From Jonesiaceae bacterium BS-20 (lineage in GTDB: Bacteria > Actinomycetota > Actinomycetes > Actinomycetales > Cellulomonadaceae), in NCBI GenBank assembly GCA_039995105.1, contig CP146203.1, forward strand, positions 2,914,001 through 2,978,000: a DNA stretch of 64,000 nt, given 5' to 3'. Both the position numbers and the translations under genes were made by a program. Below are positions 40,983 through 49,954 of this stretch, in pieces. Each line of letters opens with the position of its first letter. Within the stretch, counting starts at the first letter, position 1. The notes beneath the pieces are model-generated. The model saw nothing but the letters and a program-made list of their open reading frames with translations, was not told the origin of the DNA and did no database searches.

Positions 40983-42857
40983 TTAACTTGCCCGCTGCTC
41001 AGATGAGCTCGAAGGCACCACCTTGATTTCAGACGAGCCTCCAACGAGTTGATTGAGTTTAGCTAGAAGTCGTTGTCCCAATTCTTCCAAGCCTATTAAA
41101 CCCGTTGGTGGCGGCATCGTTGGTGGACGAACACGATGCCATTTTTGGCGGGGATCAGCCCAGAGAGGAGCCTGCACATGCGGAAGATTATCAATCATCT
41201 TGATATGCCAACCATTAGTGTCGATAGTTCGGTGATGGTACCAACACAGGCTTACGCCGTTTTTGATTGTTGTGGGTCCGCCCTTTGACCACTCAACAAC
41301 ATGGTGGATCTCGCACCATGTTGGCGGAACGTCGCACAGTGGAATAGCGCAGCCGCCATCACGCATGGCAATTGCCCTGCGTTGGTGCCCATTGAAGATT
41401 CGACTTGGCGAGGACACATGGTTAACGCTGCCATTTTCTGCCAAAACTACTCTCTGCAAGGAGCCTGAGCAGCCGGCTTGTCTAATGAATGGCATCGACG
41501 TGGGTGTTGCAAGTCCATTATAGTCAAAGAGGAACCCGCTGATTCCTCCCATCGGGTTCGTTGGTTTTTCTTTTGCCTGCGCCGCGGCACTGTTCATTTC
41601 CTGGGCAGCAATACCGGCTCGGTCACCACCAACATCAACAACAAAGGCATCTTTTTCTCCAACAGCATTGCCTTCACCTACCAGCCCACCGCCAGTGCCC
41701 TGCTCACCGCCAGTTGCGTGACCACCGCCAGTTGTCAGCCCACCGCCAGCACCCTGCCCACCGCCGGTTGTCAGCCCACCGCGTTCTACTGATCCGGCAC
41801 CTTGCGGTGTCTGTTCCAGATGCTCCCGCAGTGTCTGCTCTGTAGTTTGCACGAGCACCGTTACCGGTGACCCGCCCTGCAAAGGGGTGTCCGGGTGACG
41901 GGCCAGCACTCCTAAAAGGCTCATGAAAGCATCATGGCGTTTGGTTGCTGGAGATCGATCATCAATAGCCGCTGCAATGCGGCCAAACTCTTGCTGAGAT
42001 TCCGTGTCCTTGGACGCCTCTACATTTCCCTCAGGATCTTCTACTTTGTTCAGGTCTACCCGTGGGTTGTTCACAGCCTCAAGTAACTGGCTCAGCAAAG
42101 ATGCGGCCTCAGGCACAAGCATGCCCCTGATTGGCACTACCCCTCTGAACTTCTTTCCAAAACTCAGTTCTCTCAGTGGCGGTAGATCACTATCCTTGGG
42201 CTCAGGTCCATCTTGATCCAGAAATTGAGCGATGGTCGTACAGGAGGCTTGCAAAAGGTCACAATTCTGCGGGAAGTCACCCTCTTGTGCGGTTCCGGTC
42301 GCCAGAGCCACTAGAGTTACTTCAGCCCACTCCAAATTCTCTTTAGAAGCAACCGCTTTCAGGGTCCGTTGGTCAAGGGTTTTGGTAATCAGTTGTGCTG
42401 CTTCCACCCCAAGGTGACCGGCTTCTAGTCCCGCTCCAACAGCTGGATACCGGGCAGGAATAACGGCACCGGTAAGTGAGATATCAGGTTCAGTTGTTCG
42501 GCCTAGTAAAATTCGCTTACGCGCAGTAGCCGCAGATGAACCCGTCAGAAATTGCAACGCGTTGACTGCATTACGCATTCCTAGCTGCCGTAGGATCGAC
42601 TGCTCACCTGGGACGTTACGAGACGCGCGGTCCACTTGAGCCGCAAGACGTGCACGCAGTACATCAACTCGCTGCCCAATACTCTCGGCAATAGAGACAG
42701 CTTTTATGAGTTCTAATCCCTCCAAAAGGTGCAGTGATTCCGAACCCCACTCACCTTCATCAAGCAGCTCTAGGATGCTTGCCAAGTCCCCCACAACCGC
42801 ATTCAACCCAGCTTCATTGCTGGGAGGCGCATTGTCTATAGCTAGGTTTCTTTCCAT
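40983..42857 (-). CDS. DUF222 / 13E12-repeat protein with C-terminal HNH endonuclease domain
   Basis: 624 residues. The N-terminal DUF222 helical region (about 20-330) includes LARQLGMRNAVNAL-like segments. A low-complexity Gly/Thr stretch (about 355-400, repeated GGGLTTGGG) follows. The C-terminal HNH nuclease is GCAIPLCDVPPTWCEIHHVVEWSKGGPT then NGVSLCWYHHRTI (about 505-550), with Cys pairs for zinc and the catalytic His. This family is abundant and often multicopy in actinomycetes (REP13E12-like in mycobacteria), with no settled function; a mobile origin is possible. I see no flanking inverted repeats or target duplication here. Confidence 0.88.
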   Translation of the reverse strand: MERNLAIDNAPPSNEAGLNAVVGDLASILELLDEGEWGSESLHLLEGLELIKAVSIAESIGQRVDVLRARLAAQVDRASRNVPGEQSILRQLGMRNAVNALQFLTGSSAATARKRILLGRTTEPDISLTGAVIPARYPAVGAGLEAGHLGVEAAQLITKTLDQRTLKAVASKENLEWAEVTLVALATGTAQEGDFPQNCDLLQASCTTIAQFLDQDGPEPKDSDLPPLRELSFGKKFRGVVPIRGMLVPEAASLLSQLLEAVNNPRVDLNKVEDPEGNVEASKDTESQQEFGRIAAAIDDRSPATKRHDAFMSLLGVLARHPDTPLQGGSPVTVLVQTTEQTLREHLEQTPQGAGSVERGGLTTGGGQGAGGGLTTGGGHATGGEQGTGGGLVGEGNAVGEKDAFVVDVGGDRAGIAAQEMNSAAAQAKEKPTNPMGGISGFLFDYNGLATPTSMPFIRQAGCSGSLQRVVLAENGSVNHVSSPSRIFNGHQRRAIAMRDGGCAIPLCDVPPTWCEIHHVVEWSKGGPTTIKNGVSLCWYHHRTIDTNGWHIKMIDNLPHVQAPLWADPRQKWHRVRPPTMPPPTGLIGLEELGQRLLAKLNQLVGGSSEIKVVPSSSSEQRAS

Positions 42858-43284
42858 ACCTCATCATATCTCAATTAGAACTCTTGTTCTAGTCTTTTGG
42901 GATATTTCCGGTTTATGCACAGGACCGGACTACCCATACTTTTTCCACAACAGGAGAAACGACCGACGCTCCGGCAGCCGCCGCCCGGCACACACTCGCA
43001 CACCAACGCCCCAACGCCCCAACACCCCAACACCCCAACACCCCAACACCAATTATCTCAACCCGCAAGACTGTCACGGGCAAGACATAGCAGAAAATAT
43101 GGGCCCGTTCCCCAGCCCCCAAGCAGCCGGTACTCGGAGCCGCCCGCCCAAAATCGTTGGAATTTCAACAAACATCCAAAGGCGACCCCAGCATCTACGT
43201 CTCAGTGGTCGACCGGCAGGGCGTCCGCAGATTGAGACAGTCATTGTCTCTTCTGTGCTTGCCATGCAGACTGATGCCTGTACG
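42858..43284. other. Long non-coding stretch upstream of the metF riboswitch
   Basis: No convincing gene is present; an open frame across 42706-43578 overlaps two real genes and the riboswitch and has no homology I can see. The stretch contains an 8-bp tandem repeat (43005-43050) and an inverted repeat GAGACA-GTCAT-TGTCTC (43234-43250), which may be an operator near the metF promoter. I cannot place a convincing -35/-10 pair. Confidence 0.5.
43005..43050. repeat. 8-bp tandem repeat AACRCCCC, 5.75 copies
   Basis: Two AACGCCCC units are followed by three AACACCCC units and a partial AACACC. One strand is almost pure C and A, so slippage or unusual structure is likely. It lies in the non-coding stretch before metF. 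Confidence 0.95.
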
Positions 43285-43386
43285 TCCATCCAGAGCGGTC
43301 GAGAGTCCTGGCTCATTGACACCGCAGCAACCCAATTCCGTGGCAGCCACCATGGGGGACAGGGTGCTAACGCCAGATCCGATGGA
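43285..43386 (+). promoter_or_regulatory. SAM riboswitch (SAM-I/SAM-IV clan) controlling metF
   Basis: P1 is TCCATC (43285-43290) with GATGGA (43381-43386). CAGAG and the P2 strands GCGGT/ACCGC follow, with a kink-turn-like CGAGAG...ATTGAC around GAG/CTC. The conserved GCAACCC, a P3 hairpin GTGGCAGCCAC, and GGGTGCTAACGCCAG, the counterpart of the SAM-I GGTGCCAATTCC segment, complete the core. CCTGG in the P2 loop can pair with CCAG for the pseudoknot. No SAM-I-type P4 helix is visible. The 3' strand of P1 contains the GGAG ribosome binding site (43384-43387) 9 nt before the metF ATG, so SAM binding should block translation. Confidence 0.8.
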
Positions 43387-43396
43387 GATTTAAACA

Positions 43397-44407
43397 ATGG
43401 CCTCTATAGAAGCCCCAACTTTAGTGAACGCACACTCTCGACCGACCATCTCGTTCGAGATTATGCCCCCACGCAACCCAGAGATCGCACCCAAGTTTTG
43501 GGCCACTGCGCGCCGTCTAGCGGCCGCACAACCCGACTTTATTTCCGTGACCTACGGCGCCGCCGGCACCGACCGTGACACCTCACAAGCCGTAGTCAAG
43601 CGGATCACCGAGCAAACCAGCATCCTGCCCATTGCTCACCTGACCTGCGTAGGGACCTCGCGGAGCAACGTAGCAGACACCATTGCGGAATTCCTGAGCG
43701 CCGGTGCCCGTACGTTCCTTGCACTGCGCGGCGACCCACCCAAGGACCAGCCGGATTGGCAACCGCCAGCAGACGGTGTGCACTCGTCCAAGGAACTCAT
43801 TGGATTAGTCCGCGAGGTCGAGTCCAAGCGGTGCCGGGCCAATGCGGCATCGGCATTGCGCAGCGCAGCCAAGCCACTGACCATTGCGGTTGCCACGTTC
43901 CTCGATGGAAATAGCGCCTCCGGAACCACCCGGGAACAAGAAATTGAACACCTCTACGAAAAGCAGGTGGCCGGCGCAAACTTTGCAATCACCCAGCTCT
44001 TCTTTAACGCCTCAAGTTACGTCGAATTTGTGTCAGCGGCTCGGGCCGCCGGGGTGACCATCCCAATCTTGGCGGGCATTTTGCCCACCACGGACCCAGC
44101 ACGCCTGCGCAGGGTTGCGGAGCTTACCGGGGTGGCTGCCCCGCAAGAGTTATTGGATCAGCTGGACGCAATTACTGACCCCGCTGAGCGTTACCGGACC
44201 GGACTGCAGTTTGCCATCAACCTGTCCCAAGAGGTGCTCCGGCTAGGTGCGCCGGGGTTACACATCTACACCTTTAACCAATCTGACGCAGCCATTGATC
44301 TACTCGAGGCACTCAACCTTGGACCCCAAACTACGCCGTTTGAGGAAGCATTCCCGTCCGAGTTCACCGCCCTGGAAGATCAGAGCGCACTCGCTACAAC
44401 ACGCTAG
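43397..44407 (+). CDS. metF: Methylenetetrahydrofolate reductase
   Basis: A 336-residue TIM-barrel flavoprotein that reduces 5,10-methylene-THF to 5-methyl-THF, the methyl donor for MetE. Landmarks are PTISFEIMPPRNPEIAPKFWATA (the catalytic Glu region), PDFISVTYGAAGTDRDTSQ, LTCVGTSRSNVADTIAEFLSAGARTFLALRGDPP and the late GLHIYTFNQSDA. The usual YPEGHP motif is replaced by ATFLDGNSASGTTREQE, which is a notable divergence. The gene follows the SAM riboswitch and precedes metE by 105 bp, although metE has its own promoter. Confidence 0.93.
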   Translation: MASIEAPTLVNAHSRPTISFEIMPPRNPEIAPKFWATARRLAAAQPDFISVTYGAAGTDRDTSQAVVKRITEQTSILPIAHLTCVGTSRSNVADTIAEFLSAGARTFLALRGDPPKDQPDWQPPADGVHSSKELIGLVREVESKRCRANAASALRSAAKPLTIAVATFLDGNSASGTTREQEIEHLYEKQVAGANFAITQLFFNASSYVEFVSAARAAGVTIPILAGILPTTDPARLRRVAELTGVAAPQELLDQLDAITDPAERYRTGLQFAINLSQEVLRLGAPGLHIYTFNQSDAAIDLLEALNLGPQTTPFEEAFPSEFTALEDQSALATTR

Positions 44408-44448
44408 TTCCCTTGCTTCATGCTCGCTTGCTCCAGCTTTGCGACATC

Positions 44449-44478
44449 TTGACATTGTGGCACCACAGTCTTTATAAA
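44449..44478 (+). promoter_or_regulatory. metE promoter with palindrome in the spacer
   Basis: TTGACA (44449-44454) and TATAAA (44473-44478) are separated by 18 bp, a near-consensus promoter 34 bp before the metE start. The spacer holds the palindrome TGTGG-CA-CCACA (44456-44467), a likely operator. No riboswitch is visible in this 105-bp gap. Confidence 0.8.
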
Positions 44479-44512
44479 AACCCATCTTTGCTATATCTAT
44501 TTAAGGAAAATC

Positions 44513-46873
44513 ATGTCCCTCACCTCCACCCCGTCTGCCCAAAATCAGGGCTCTGCCTTCCCAACCGCTTCGGTTCTGGGATACCCCCGCATTGGCCCAA
44601 ACCGCGAGTTGAAGCGCGCGGTTGAGGCTTTCTGGGCCGGCAAGACCGACGTAGACGCCCTTGAGGAGACCGCACGCGGCCTGCGTTCGCAGACCCGAGC
44701 CCGCCTTGCTGAGCTGGGCTTGGGCAAGCAGGACGCTTCCATTCCAGAGACGTTTAGCTTCTACGACCAGGTTCTCGATGCCTCGGTTGCGTTTGGTGTT
44801 CTGCCCACGCGCTTTGAGCGGTTGCGTGGCGAGGACGGGTCGATTGACCTGGCCGGTTACTTCACCGTTGCTCGCGGCCAGGGCGATGACCTGCCGCTTG
44901 AGATGACCAAGTGGTTTGACACCAACTACCACTACCTCGTTCCTGAGTTGGGCCCGGACACCGAGTTCTCCTTGGCCGGCAACCGCTACGTGGAGCAGTT
45001 CCTTGAGGCTAAGGAAGAGGGCTTTGTAACCCGCCCGGTTCTGCTTGGCCCGGTAACGTACTTGGCGCTGTCCAAGCCTGCAGTTGGAGTCGCCGCTGAT
45101 TTCAACCCACTTGACCTTCTGCCTAAGCTGTTGCCGGTCTACGCAGAACTTCTTGACCGTCTTGCTGCGGCCGGTGCCCCATGGGTGCAGATTGATGAGC
45201 CTGCGGTTGTTTCCGACAACCTTGGACTGTCTTCCGAGCAGATTAGTGCCGCAATCACTGCGGCCTACGGCGTGCTCACCACCGAGGGCGCAAACCGCCC
45301 ACAGATCCTGATCACCACTCCATACGGTGACGTAGGAACACTGCTGCCAACCCTTGCGGCCCTTGAGGTTGAAGCGCTAGCCCTAGACCTGGTGCTGGGA
45401 ACCGTAACCGAGTTCGACGCAGCGACCAAGGCAAATCTTGCGGACAAGACGCTGGTTGCCGGTCTCGTTGATGGCCACAACATCTGGCGCACCGACCTGG
45501 GCGCCCAGCTCGAGATTCTCGAGTCACTCGAGTTCTCCGGTGTTGGCTCGGTTGCCGTAACCACCTCAACATCGCTTCAGCACATTCCATACACCCTTGC
45601 CGGCGAGGAGCACCTGGGTGAGGAACTCATCAGCTGGTTGGCATTTGCCGAGGAGAAGACGCAGGAAGTCGTCACCCTAGCGACCGGGATCGCTGATGGC
45701 CGCGAGGCCATTCACACCGAGCTGTTGGAGTCAGCCGATTCCATTGCGAGCCGCACCAACGCGGCCGGCGTGAACATCAAGGAAATCCGCGAGCGCACCG
45801 CAGCGTTGCAGCCCTCAGACTTTGACCGTGTTGACGCGCAGATCCGCAAGGAAGCTCAGGCCGCCCGCCTGAACCTGCCGGACCTGCCAACCACGACAAT
45901 CGGTTCCTTCCCACAAACCCTTGAGATCCGCAAGGCTCGCGCCGCCCACGCTCGCGGCGAGCTCAGCTTGGCCGACTACGAAGAAGCCATGAAGGCGGAG
46001 ATTGCCCAGGCCATCAAGCTGCAAGAAGAGATTGGTCTGGACGTTCTGGTGCACGGTGAGGCCGAGCGCAACGACATGGTCCAGTACTTCGCTGAGCTTC
46101 TTGACGGGTTCTCAGTCACCAAGAACGGTTGGGTTCAGTCCTACGGTTCACGTTGCACCCGCCCCTCAATCCTGTGGGGTGACGTCTCCCGTCCAGCCCC
46201 AATGACCGTGCGTTGGACCCAGTACGCCCAGTCGCTGTCTGACCTGCCGGTCAAGGGCATGCTGACCGGTCCGGTCACCATCATGGCCTGGTCGTTTGTG
46301 CGTGATGACATTTCCCTGCGCGAGACCGCTAACCAGATCGGTTTGGCTCTGCGCGACGAGGTCACTGACCTTGAGGCCGCCGGGATCGCAGCCATTCAGG
46401 TTGATGAGCCAGCACTGCGCGAGCTGTTGCCGCTGCGCAAGGTGGACCACGCCGACTACCTGGACTGGTCGGTGAACTCCTTCCGTTTGTCCACGGCTGG
46501 GGTTCGTCCGGACACCCAGATCCACACACACCTGTGCTACTCCGAGTTCGGTGACGTCATTGGCGCTATCGACGGCCTGAACGCCGACGTTACATCCATT
46601 GAGGCTGCCCGGTCCCGCATGGAGGTTCTGCCAGAGCTTGCCGATGCCGGCTTTGCTCGCGGTGTTGGCCCCGGCGTGTATGACATTCACTCCCCACGGG
46701 TTCCGTCCCAGGAAGAGATCACGGAACTTCTTGAACTTGCAGTGAAGTCAGTTGACCCGGACCTGCTGTGGGTTAACCCGGACTGCGGCTTGAAGACCCG
46801 CGGTTATGCGGAGACCACCGCTTCCCTGAAGAACCTAGTTGGTGCAGCACTTGCAGTGCGCGCTCAGGTCTGA
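44513..46873 (+). CDS. metE: Cobalamin-independent methionine synthase
   Basis: A full-length 786-residue MetE. The N-terminal barrel starts [24 protein letters not shown]. The C-terminal catalytic barrel includes [55 protein letters not shown], and the zinc ligands in [12 protein letters not shown] and [12 protein letters not shown]. It transfers the methyl group of 5-methyl-THF (polyglutamate) to homocysteine. AAGGA lies 6 nt before the ATG. It is partnered with metF upstream and ends at a strong terminator. Confidence 0.97.
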   Translation: MSLTSTPSAQNQGSAFPTASVLGYPRIGPNRELKRAVEAFWAGKTDVDALEETARGLRSQTRARLAELGLGKQDASIPETFSFYDQVLDASVAFGVLPTRFERLRGEDGSIDLAGYFTVARGQGDDLPLEMTKWFDTNYHYLVPELGPDTEFSLAGNRYVEQFLEAKEEGFVTRPVLLGPVTYLALSKPAVGVAADFNPLDLLPKLLPVYAELLDRLAAAGAPWVQIDEPAVVSDNLGLSSEQISAAITAAYGVLTTEGANRPQILITTPYGDVGTLLPTLAALEVEALALDLVLGTVTEFDAATKANLADKTLVAGLVDGHNIWRTDLGAQLEILESLEFSGVGSVAVTTSTSLQHIPYTLAGEEHLGEELISWLAFAEEKTQEVVTLATGIADGREAIHTELLESADSIASRTNAAGVNIKEIRERTAALQPSDFDRVDAQIRKEAQAARLNLPDLPTTTIGSFPQTLEIRKARAAHARGELSLADYEEAMKAEIAQAIKLQEEIGLDVLVHGEAERNDMVQYFAELLDGFSVTKNGWVQSYGSRCTRPSILWGDVSRPAPMTVRWTQYAQSLSDLPVKGMLTGPVTIMAWSFVRDDISLRETANQIGLALRDEVTDLEAAGIAAIQVDEPALRELLPLRKVDHADYLDWSVNSFRLSTAGVRPDTQIHTHLCYSEFGDVIGAIDGLNADVTSIEAARSRMEVLPELADAGFARGVGPGVYDIHSPRVPSQEEITELLELAVKSVDPDLLWVNPDCGLKTRGYAETTASLKNLVGAALAVRAQV

Positions 46874-46895
46874 CGCCAACTAGGGCCTGTATAGC

Positions 46896-46936
46896 AATGC
46901 GGTTGTCCGGATCTCCTGGGTCCGGACAACCGCATT
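46896..46936 (+). terminator. metE terminator
   Basis: AATGCGGTTGTCCGGA (46896-46911) and TCCGGACAACCGCATT (46921-46936) form a perfect 16-bp stem with a 9-nt loop, 22 bp after the metE stop, followed by GTTCGTCT. Confidence 0.88.
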
Positions 46937-46993
46937 GTTCGTCTCTGTATTACGTAGATTCCGGCCAGTTGAATAGCGTGGCACCGGGGCTTG

Positions 46994-48214
46994 TCAGCCA
47001 CCAAACTCTTCCCTGCGGATGCTGAGTTCGCGCTGCGTTCCACGCAGCGGCGATCCACGGAAGGGCAGCTTCTCTAGCTCTACCCTGGCTGCGGCCCTCA
47101 GAGCTATCTGGTTGACCGCAGCTGCTGCACGTTGGGGTATGCCTAAAGAGTCCGCAAATTCTGCCCAGTGCCGCGCCCTGATCCTGCGTACTTTGCCAGC
47201 AATGCTCAGTGCCATGGTTTCATCGCCATAAAGTACCGTGCACGGCACGTCATACACGGGCGCTACCGAAAACTCTGAGCGCTGATTTCCCAGAATCGAG
47301 AGGTTCTTGGCGTGTAGGTCTCCGTTGCCGGTCAACCAGGCATAGACAAACTGCAGGTACAAGTTACGTAACGCCACCTTTGGTGCCACGCAATGCCCAG
47401 CAAGCGCAAGCGCTACCGCCTCAGACTCAACCGCATATTTGGCCGCCGGGGGCAGTCCCAAGACCTGGGTGCCATCTTCAAGCGGTAGCCGCAGTTGAGA
47501 ACCGTGCACCTGACCAGAACTGACATTATCGGTGTTGGTTACCCGATCAAAGCGGGTAACCAGTAAGCCGTTACGCCCCACCCGGTCAACAACGACCTGG
47601 GCTTGGGCTACGGGGATGCGCAGGCCCCTTGCTCCGACAAGATGGGCAGCCTCGTTCACCACAAGGTGCGGGTTGGTAGCCGGATCTAGCTTGAGCAGGT
47701 AAGACCTGCCTGAGATAGCCACCGGGGTAGTGAGCATTGTTGCGCTCACTTTGCTCTGCACCCCCGGTACACCCTGCAAATCAAGCGTGTGTGCCAGAGC
47801 TTCGAAGTCGAGTTCTTGAGGCACACTTACTTCCGCAAGGGCGCGAGGGGGAACGAGGGATGCTCCCTCGGGGATGATTTGCACATCGCCGGGAACATCC
47901 GCACCTACGGCCATGAGGAGCGTCAGCTCATCGTCCAGGCTGGTCTTGGTGGCGTCCCGCAGCATGGTGAGCCTATGCCCCTCCGGGAGCAAGCCAGCAA
48001 AGAACGGGGGCACGGCCCCATTGCTAGCGCTAACTTCCGCGTCAGATAGTGGAAGCGAGAACGCTACGGGCGGTTTGCCCGCTTCCACATATGCAGCGTC
48101 ATACACAAATATGGTGCCACCCTGCTCGGTGCGCACCAGGTGCCCGGCAAGGTGTCCAGACTTATATACCTCTGCTCGCTGGTCCAACTTGAGCCTTTGA
48201 AGGTCCCCCGTCAC
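46994..48214 (-). CDS. hipA: HipA-type toxin Ser/Thr kinase
   Basis: 406 residues. The N-terminal HipA_N-like barrel (about 10-110) is followed by the kinase domain. The catalytic loop is LTGNGDLHAKNLSIL (Asp299, Asn304) and the metal-binding Asp is in APVYDVPCT (about 322), replacing a classical DFG. A Gly-containing GVQSKVSA loop at 151-158 resembles the phosphate-binding segment of HipA. E. coli HipA phosphorylates glutamyl-tRNA synthetase and causes dormancy; this length and motif set fit that class. It follows hipB with a 4-bp overlap, the standard antitoxin-first order. Confidence 0.9.
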   Translation of the reverse strand: MTGDLQRLKLDQRAEVYKSGHLAGHLVRTEQGGTIFVYDAAYVEAGKPPVAFSLPLSDAEVSASNGAVPPFFAGLLPEGHRLTMLRDATKTSLDDELTLLMAVGADVPGDVQIIPEGASLVPPRALAEVSVPQELDFEALAHTLDLQGVPGVQSKVSATMLTTPVAISGRSYLLKLDPATNPHLVVNEAAHLVGARGLRIPVAQAQVVVDRVGRNGLLVTRFDRVTNTDNVSSGQVHGSQLRLPLEDGTQVLGLPPAAKYAVESEAVALALAGHCVAPKVALRNLYLQFVYAWLTGNGDLHAKNLSILGNQRSEFSVAPVYDVPCTVLYGDETMALSIAGKVRRIRARHWAEFADSLGIPQRAAAAVNQIALRAAARVELEKLPFRGSPLRGTQRELSIRREEFGG

Positions 48215-48426
48215 CGGACTACCTCAAGCCGCAAACCAAGAACATTAGCCGCTGCCATCACAGCCTTCAGTGAGGGATTCCCGGTTCCGGTTTCAAGGGC
48301 ACGGATTGTTCGCTCGGACACCTCTGCCAGCAGCGCAAGATCCTCTTGGGTGAGCCCCGCATCCTTGCGTGCCTTGCGTATCCCAGCCGCGATACCACTC
48401 GCCTTGAGTTCGGTCACTTCATCCAC
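48211..48426 (-). CDS. hipB: HipB-type antitoxin, XRE-family HTH regulator
   Basis: 71 residues, a single Cro/C1-type helix-turn-helix: GIAAGIRKARKDAGLTQEDLALLAEVSERTIRALETGTGNPSLKAVMAAANVLGL, with a short C-terminal strand (RLEVVR). It should bind HipA and repress the operon. The overlap with hipA gives coupled translation. Two near-identical GGCAA-N4-TTGCC palindromes lie 125 and 195 bp upstream. Confidence 0.9.
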   Translation of the reverse strand: MDEVTELKASGIAAGIRKARKDAGLTQEDLALLAEVSERTIRALETGTGNPSLKAVMAAANVLGLRLEVVR

Positions 48427-48550
48427 CTCATCCCGCGCTCTGTGTTCCGTGCTCTGTGTCTTAGGTTCTGTGTTCTGCGTTCAAGATTCCGGCAAAATCA
48501 TGCCGTTTTTGAATCCTGTCACCTCAATCATGCCCCAGAACAGCGGCTTC

Positions 48551-48564
48551 GGCAATAAGTTGCC
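48551..48564. promoter_or_regulatory. Candidate HipB operator 1
   Basis: GGCAA-TAAG-TTGCC, a 5-bp inverted repeat with a 4-bp spacer, between hipB and the downstream end of the methyltransferase gene. In inverted orientation it matches the second site over 17 bp with one mismatch. Confidence 0.5.
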
Positions 48565-48620
48565 GGTCACGGCTTCTGTGAGCACCAGGGGCGCCGCCGC
48601 GCACTCGAAACCAAAGAACC

Positions 48621-48634
48621 GGCAAGTTATTGCC
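48621..48634. promoter_or_regulatory. Candidate HipB operator 2
   Basis: GGCAA-GTTA-TTGCC, centre to centre 70 bp from site 1. It overlaps the last codons of the methyltransferase gene. Paired palindromes of this kind are usual in hipBA control regions, where bound dimers bend or loop the DNA. Confidence 0.5.
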
Positions 48635-49382
48635 GCCGTGCTTCAATCAGGTGCCGCGTTGAGTGCGCAACGAACACCCCATCGCTTTGGATTTGCTTAT
48701 GCAGGTCCCACAGCCGGTCCCGGTACTTCTCAACCGTGAACCCGGGCACCCACCAGATCACTTTGCGCAGCAGATAAATCGCGGCAGCGGCATCGTAAAG
48801 CTCAATTCTTAGACGTGCGGTCTGCAGGTCCACAATCTCAAGCCCAGCTTCTTTGGCCTGGGCTATCTCCACCTCCGGGTCCCGCGCCTTACGCGCCTGA
48901 AGCTGCGGCCCCAGGAAGAACTCGATCAGCTCAAACGCACTGGTCGGCCCCACGTGCTGGGCTAGGTAGGTGCCGCCCGGCGCAAGGACCCGCGCAATCT
49001 CCGCCCACCAAATGGTGGCCGGGTGCCGGCTGGTGACCAGGTCAAACGTGGCATCCGCAAACGGCAGGGGCGGCTCGTCCTGGTCCGCCACCACCAGGAT
49101 CCCCTTGGGCAGTAAGTTTTCCGATGCCTTAACCAGATTGGGCGGGTAGGACTCGGTCGCAGCGGCAACCGGCGGCACGGCCGGGACCCCGGCCAAGATT
49201 TCTCCCCCACCCGTCTGGATGTCAAGGCTCGCCTGGGTCGCGGCCATGCGCTCGCCCAACAGGTTGGCGTAGCCCCAGGGCGGGCGCTCCTCCGTGGCAT
49301 GACCGTCAAGCCAGGCAAAGTCCCACCCGGTGATGTCCGCGCTCAAGCCCAGTTCAATTTGGTCATAGAAGGATTGATCCAT
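48627..49382 (-). CDS. Class I SAM-dependent methyltransferase
   Basis: 251 residues. It has a divergent SAM-binding loop (IQTGGGEILAGVP in place of the usual GxGxG), then ILVVADQDEPPLPFADATFDLVTSRHPATIWWAEIARVLAPGGTYLAQH, which holds motifs post I to III of UbiE/Methyltransf_11 proteins. The C-terminal part (VIWWVPGFTVEKYRDRLWDLHKQIQSDGVFVAHSTRHLIEAR) is conserved in a group of uncharacterised actinobacterial and firmicute proteins. The substrate is unknown. It lies upstream of hipBA on the same strand, 200 bp away. Confidence 0.85.
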   Translation of the reverse strand: MDQSFYDQIELGLSADITGWDFAWLDGHATEERPPWGYANLLGERMAATQASLDIQTGGGEILAGVPAVPPVAAATESYPPNLVKASENLLPKGILVVADQDEPPLPFADATFDLVTSRHPATIWWAEIARVLAPGGTYLAQHVGPTSAFELIEFFLGPQLQARKARDPEVEIAQAKEAGLEIVDLQTARLRIELYDAAAAIYLLRKVIWWVPGFTVEKYRDRLWDLHKQIQSDGVFVAHSTRHLIEARRQ

Positions 49383-49453
49383 AGCCTTATTGTCAGGGCC
49401 AGCCTCCTCCCCTGCAAACCTATTGTTTGCTTTCCCCTACGTTGAAGGTCAAC

Positions 49454-49954
49454 ATGTCGCCCCAGCAACCAGCCCGAGCGGTTCAACCTCTTGTGGAGCA
49501 GCCTCTTGTGGCGCGAGCTATGGCGGATCGCTCGATCGAGGTGCTCTCCGTTTCTCCTGAACCTGACAATGCCTCCTACGGCGCTCAGATTTTGGAGACA
49601 TCTTCGGGCACCATCCGGGTCCGTGAAGGCAATGTGACTCCAACCAAACCGGGAGTTTTCATTGCCGTATGGCGGAGGCTGGAATCCGGGAAAACCGGGC
49701 CGTTTACTCACAGTGACGGCGTGGATTTCCTCTTAGTCACCGCTCAGGAAAACGAGCAGGCCGGCAGCTTCCTCATCCCCACCGCCACGTTGGCAACGCG
49801 CTCGATCGTCAGCGTCGCAGGCAAGGGTGGCAAGCGCGGATTCCGGCTCTATCCCCCGTGGCTTACGGAACTCAACCCCCAGGCCACCCGTAGCCAGCGC
49901 TGGCAAGCCGAGTTCTTCCAATCTATTGCTGCCCTGCCGCACCTACCTTGCTAA
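49454..49954 (+). CDS. MepB-family protein
   Basis: About 166 residues from the ATG at 49454, 5 nt after GAAGG; an upstream in-frame start at 49427 is less likely. The family core is VREGNVTPTKPGVFIAVWRR followed by GPFTHSDGVDFLLVTAQEN and FLIPTATLATRSIVS. MepB is named after a gene next to mepA in Staphylococcus aureus; its function is unknown, and the fold is probably beta-rich and DNA/RNA-binding-like. Here there is no mepRA partner. The stop overlaps the convergent P-loop gene by 4 bp. Confidence 0.85.
   Translation: MSPQQPARAVQPLVEQPLVARAMADRSIEVLSVSPEPDNASYGAQILETSSGTIRVREGNVTPTKPGVFIAVWRRLESGKTGPFTHSDGVDFLLVTAQENEQAGSFLIPTATLATRSIVSVAGKGGKRGFRLYPPWLTELNPQATRSQRWQAEFFQSIAALPHLPC

Noticed and set aside
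40983-42857. DUF222/HNH gene as an intact mobile element or intron
   Set aside because: No terminal inverted repeats, target duplication, reverse transcriptase or interrupted host gene could be seen.
42706-43578. 290-codon plus-strand open frame before metF
   Set aside because: It overlaps the start of the HNH gene, the tandem repeat, the riboswitch and the 5' end of metF in another frame, and has a low-complexity, Pro/His/Ser-rich composition.
44408-44512. A second SAM riboswitch before metE
   Set aside because: The 105-bp gap has a promoter and a ribosome binding site but none of the conserved SAM core segments.
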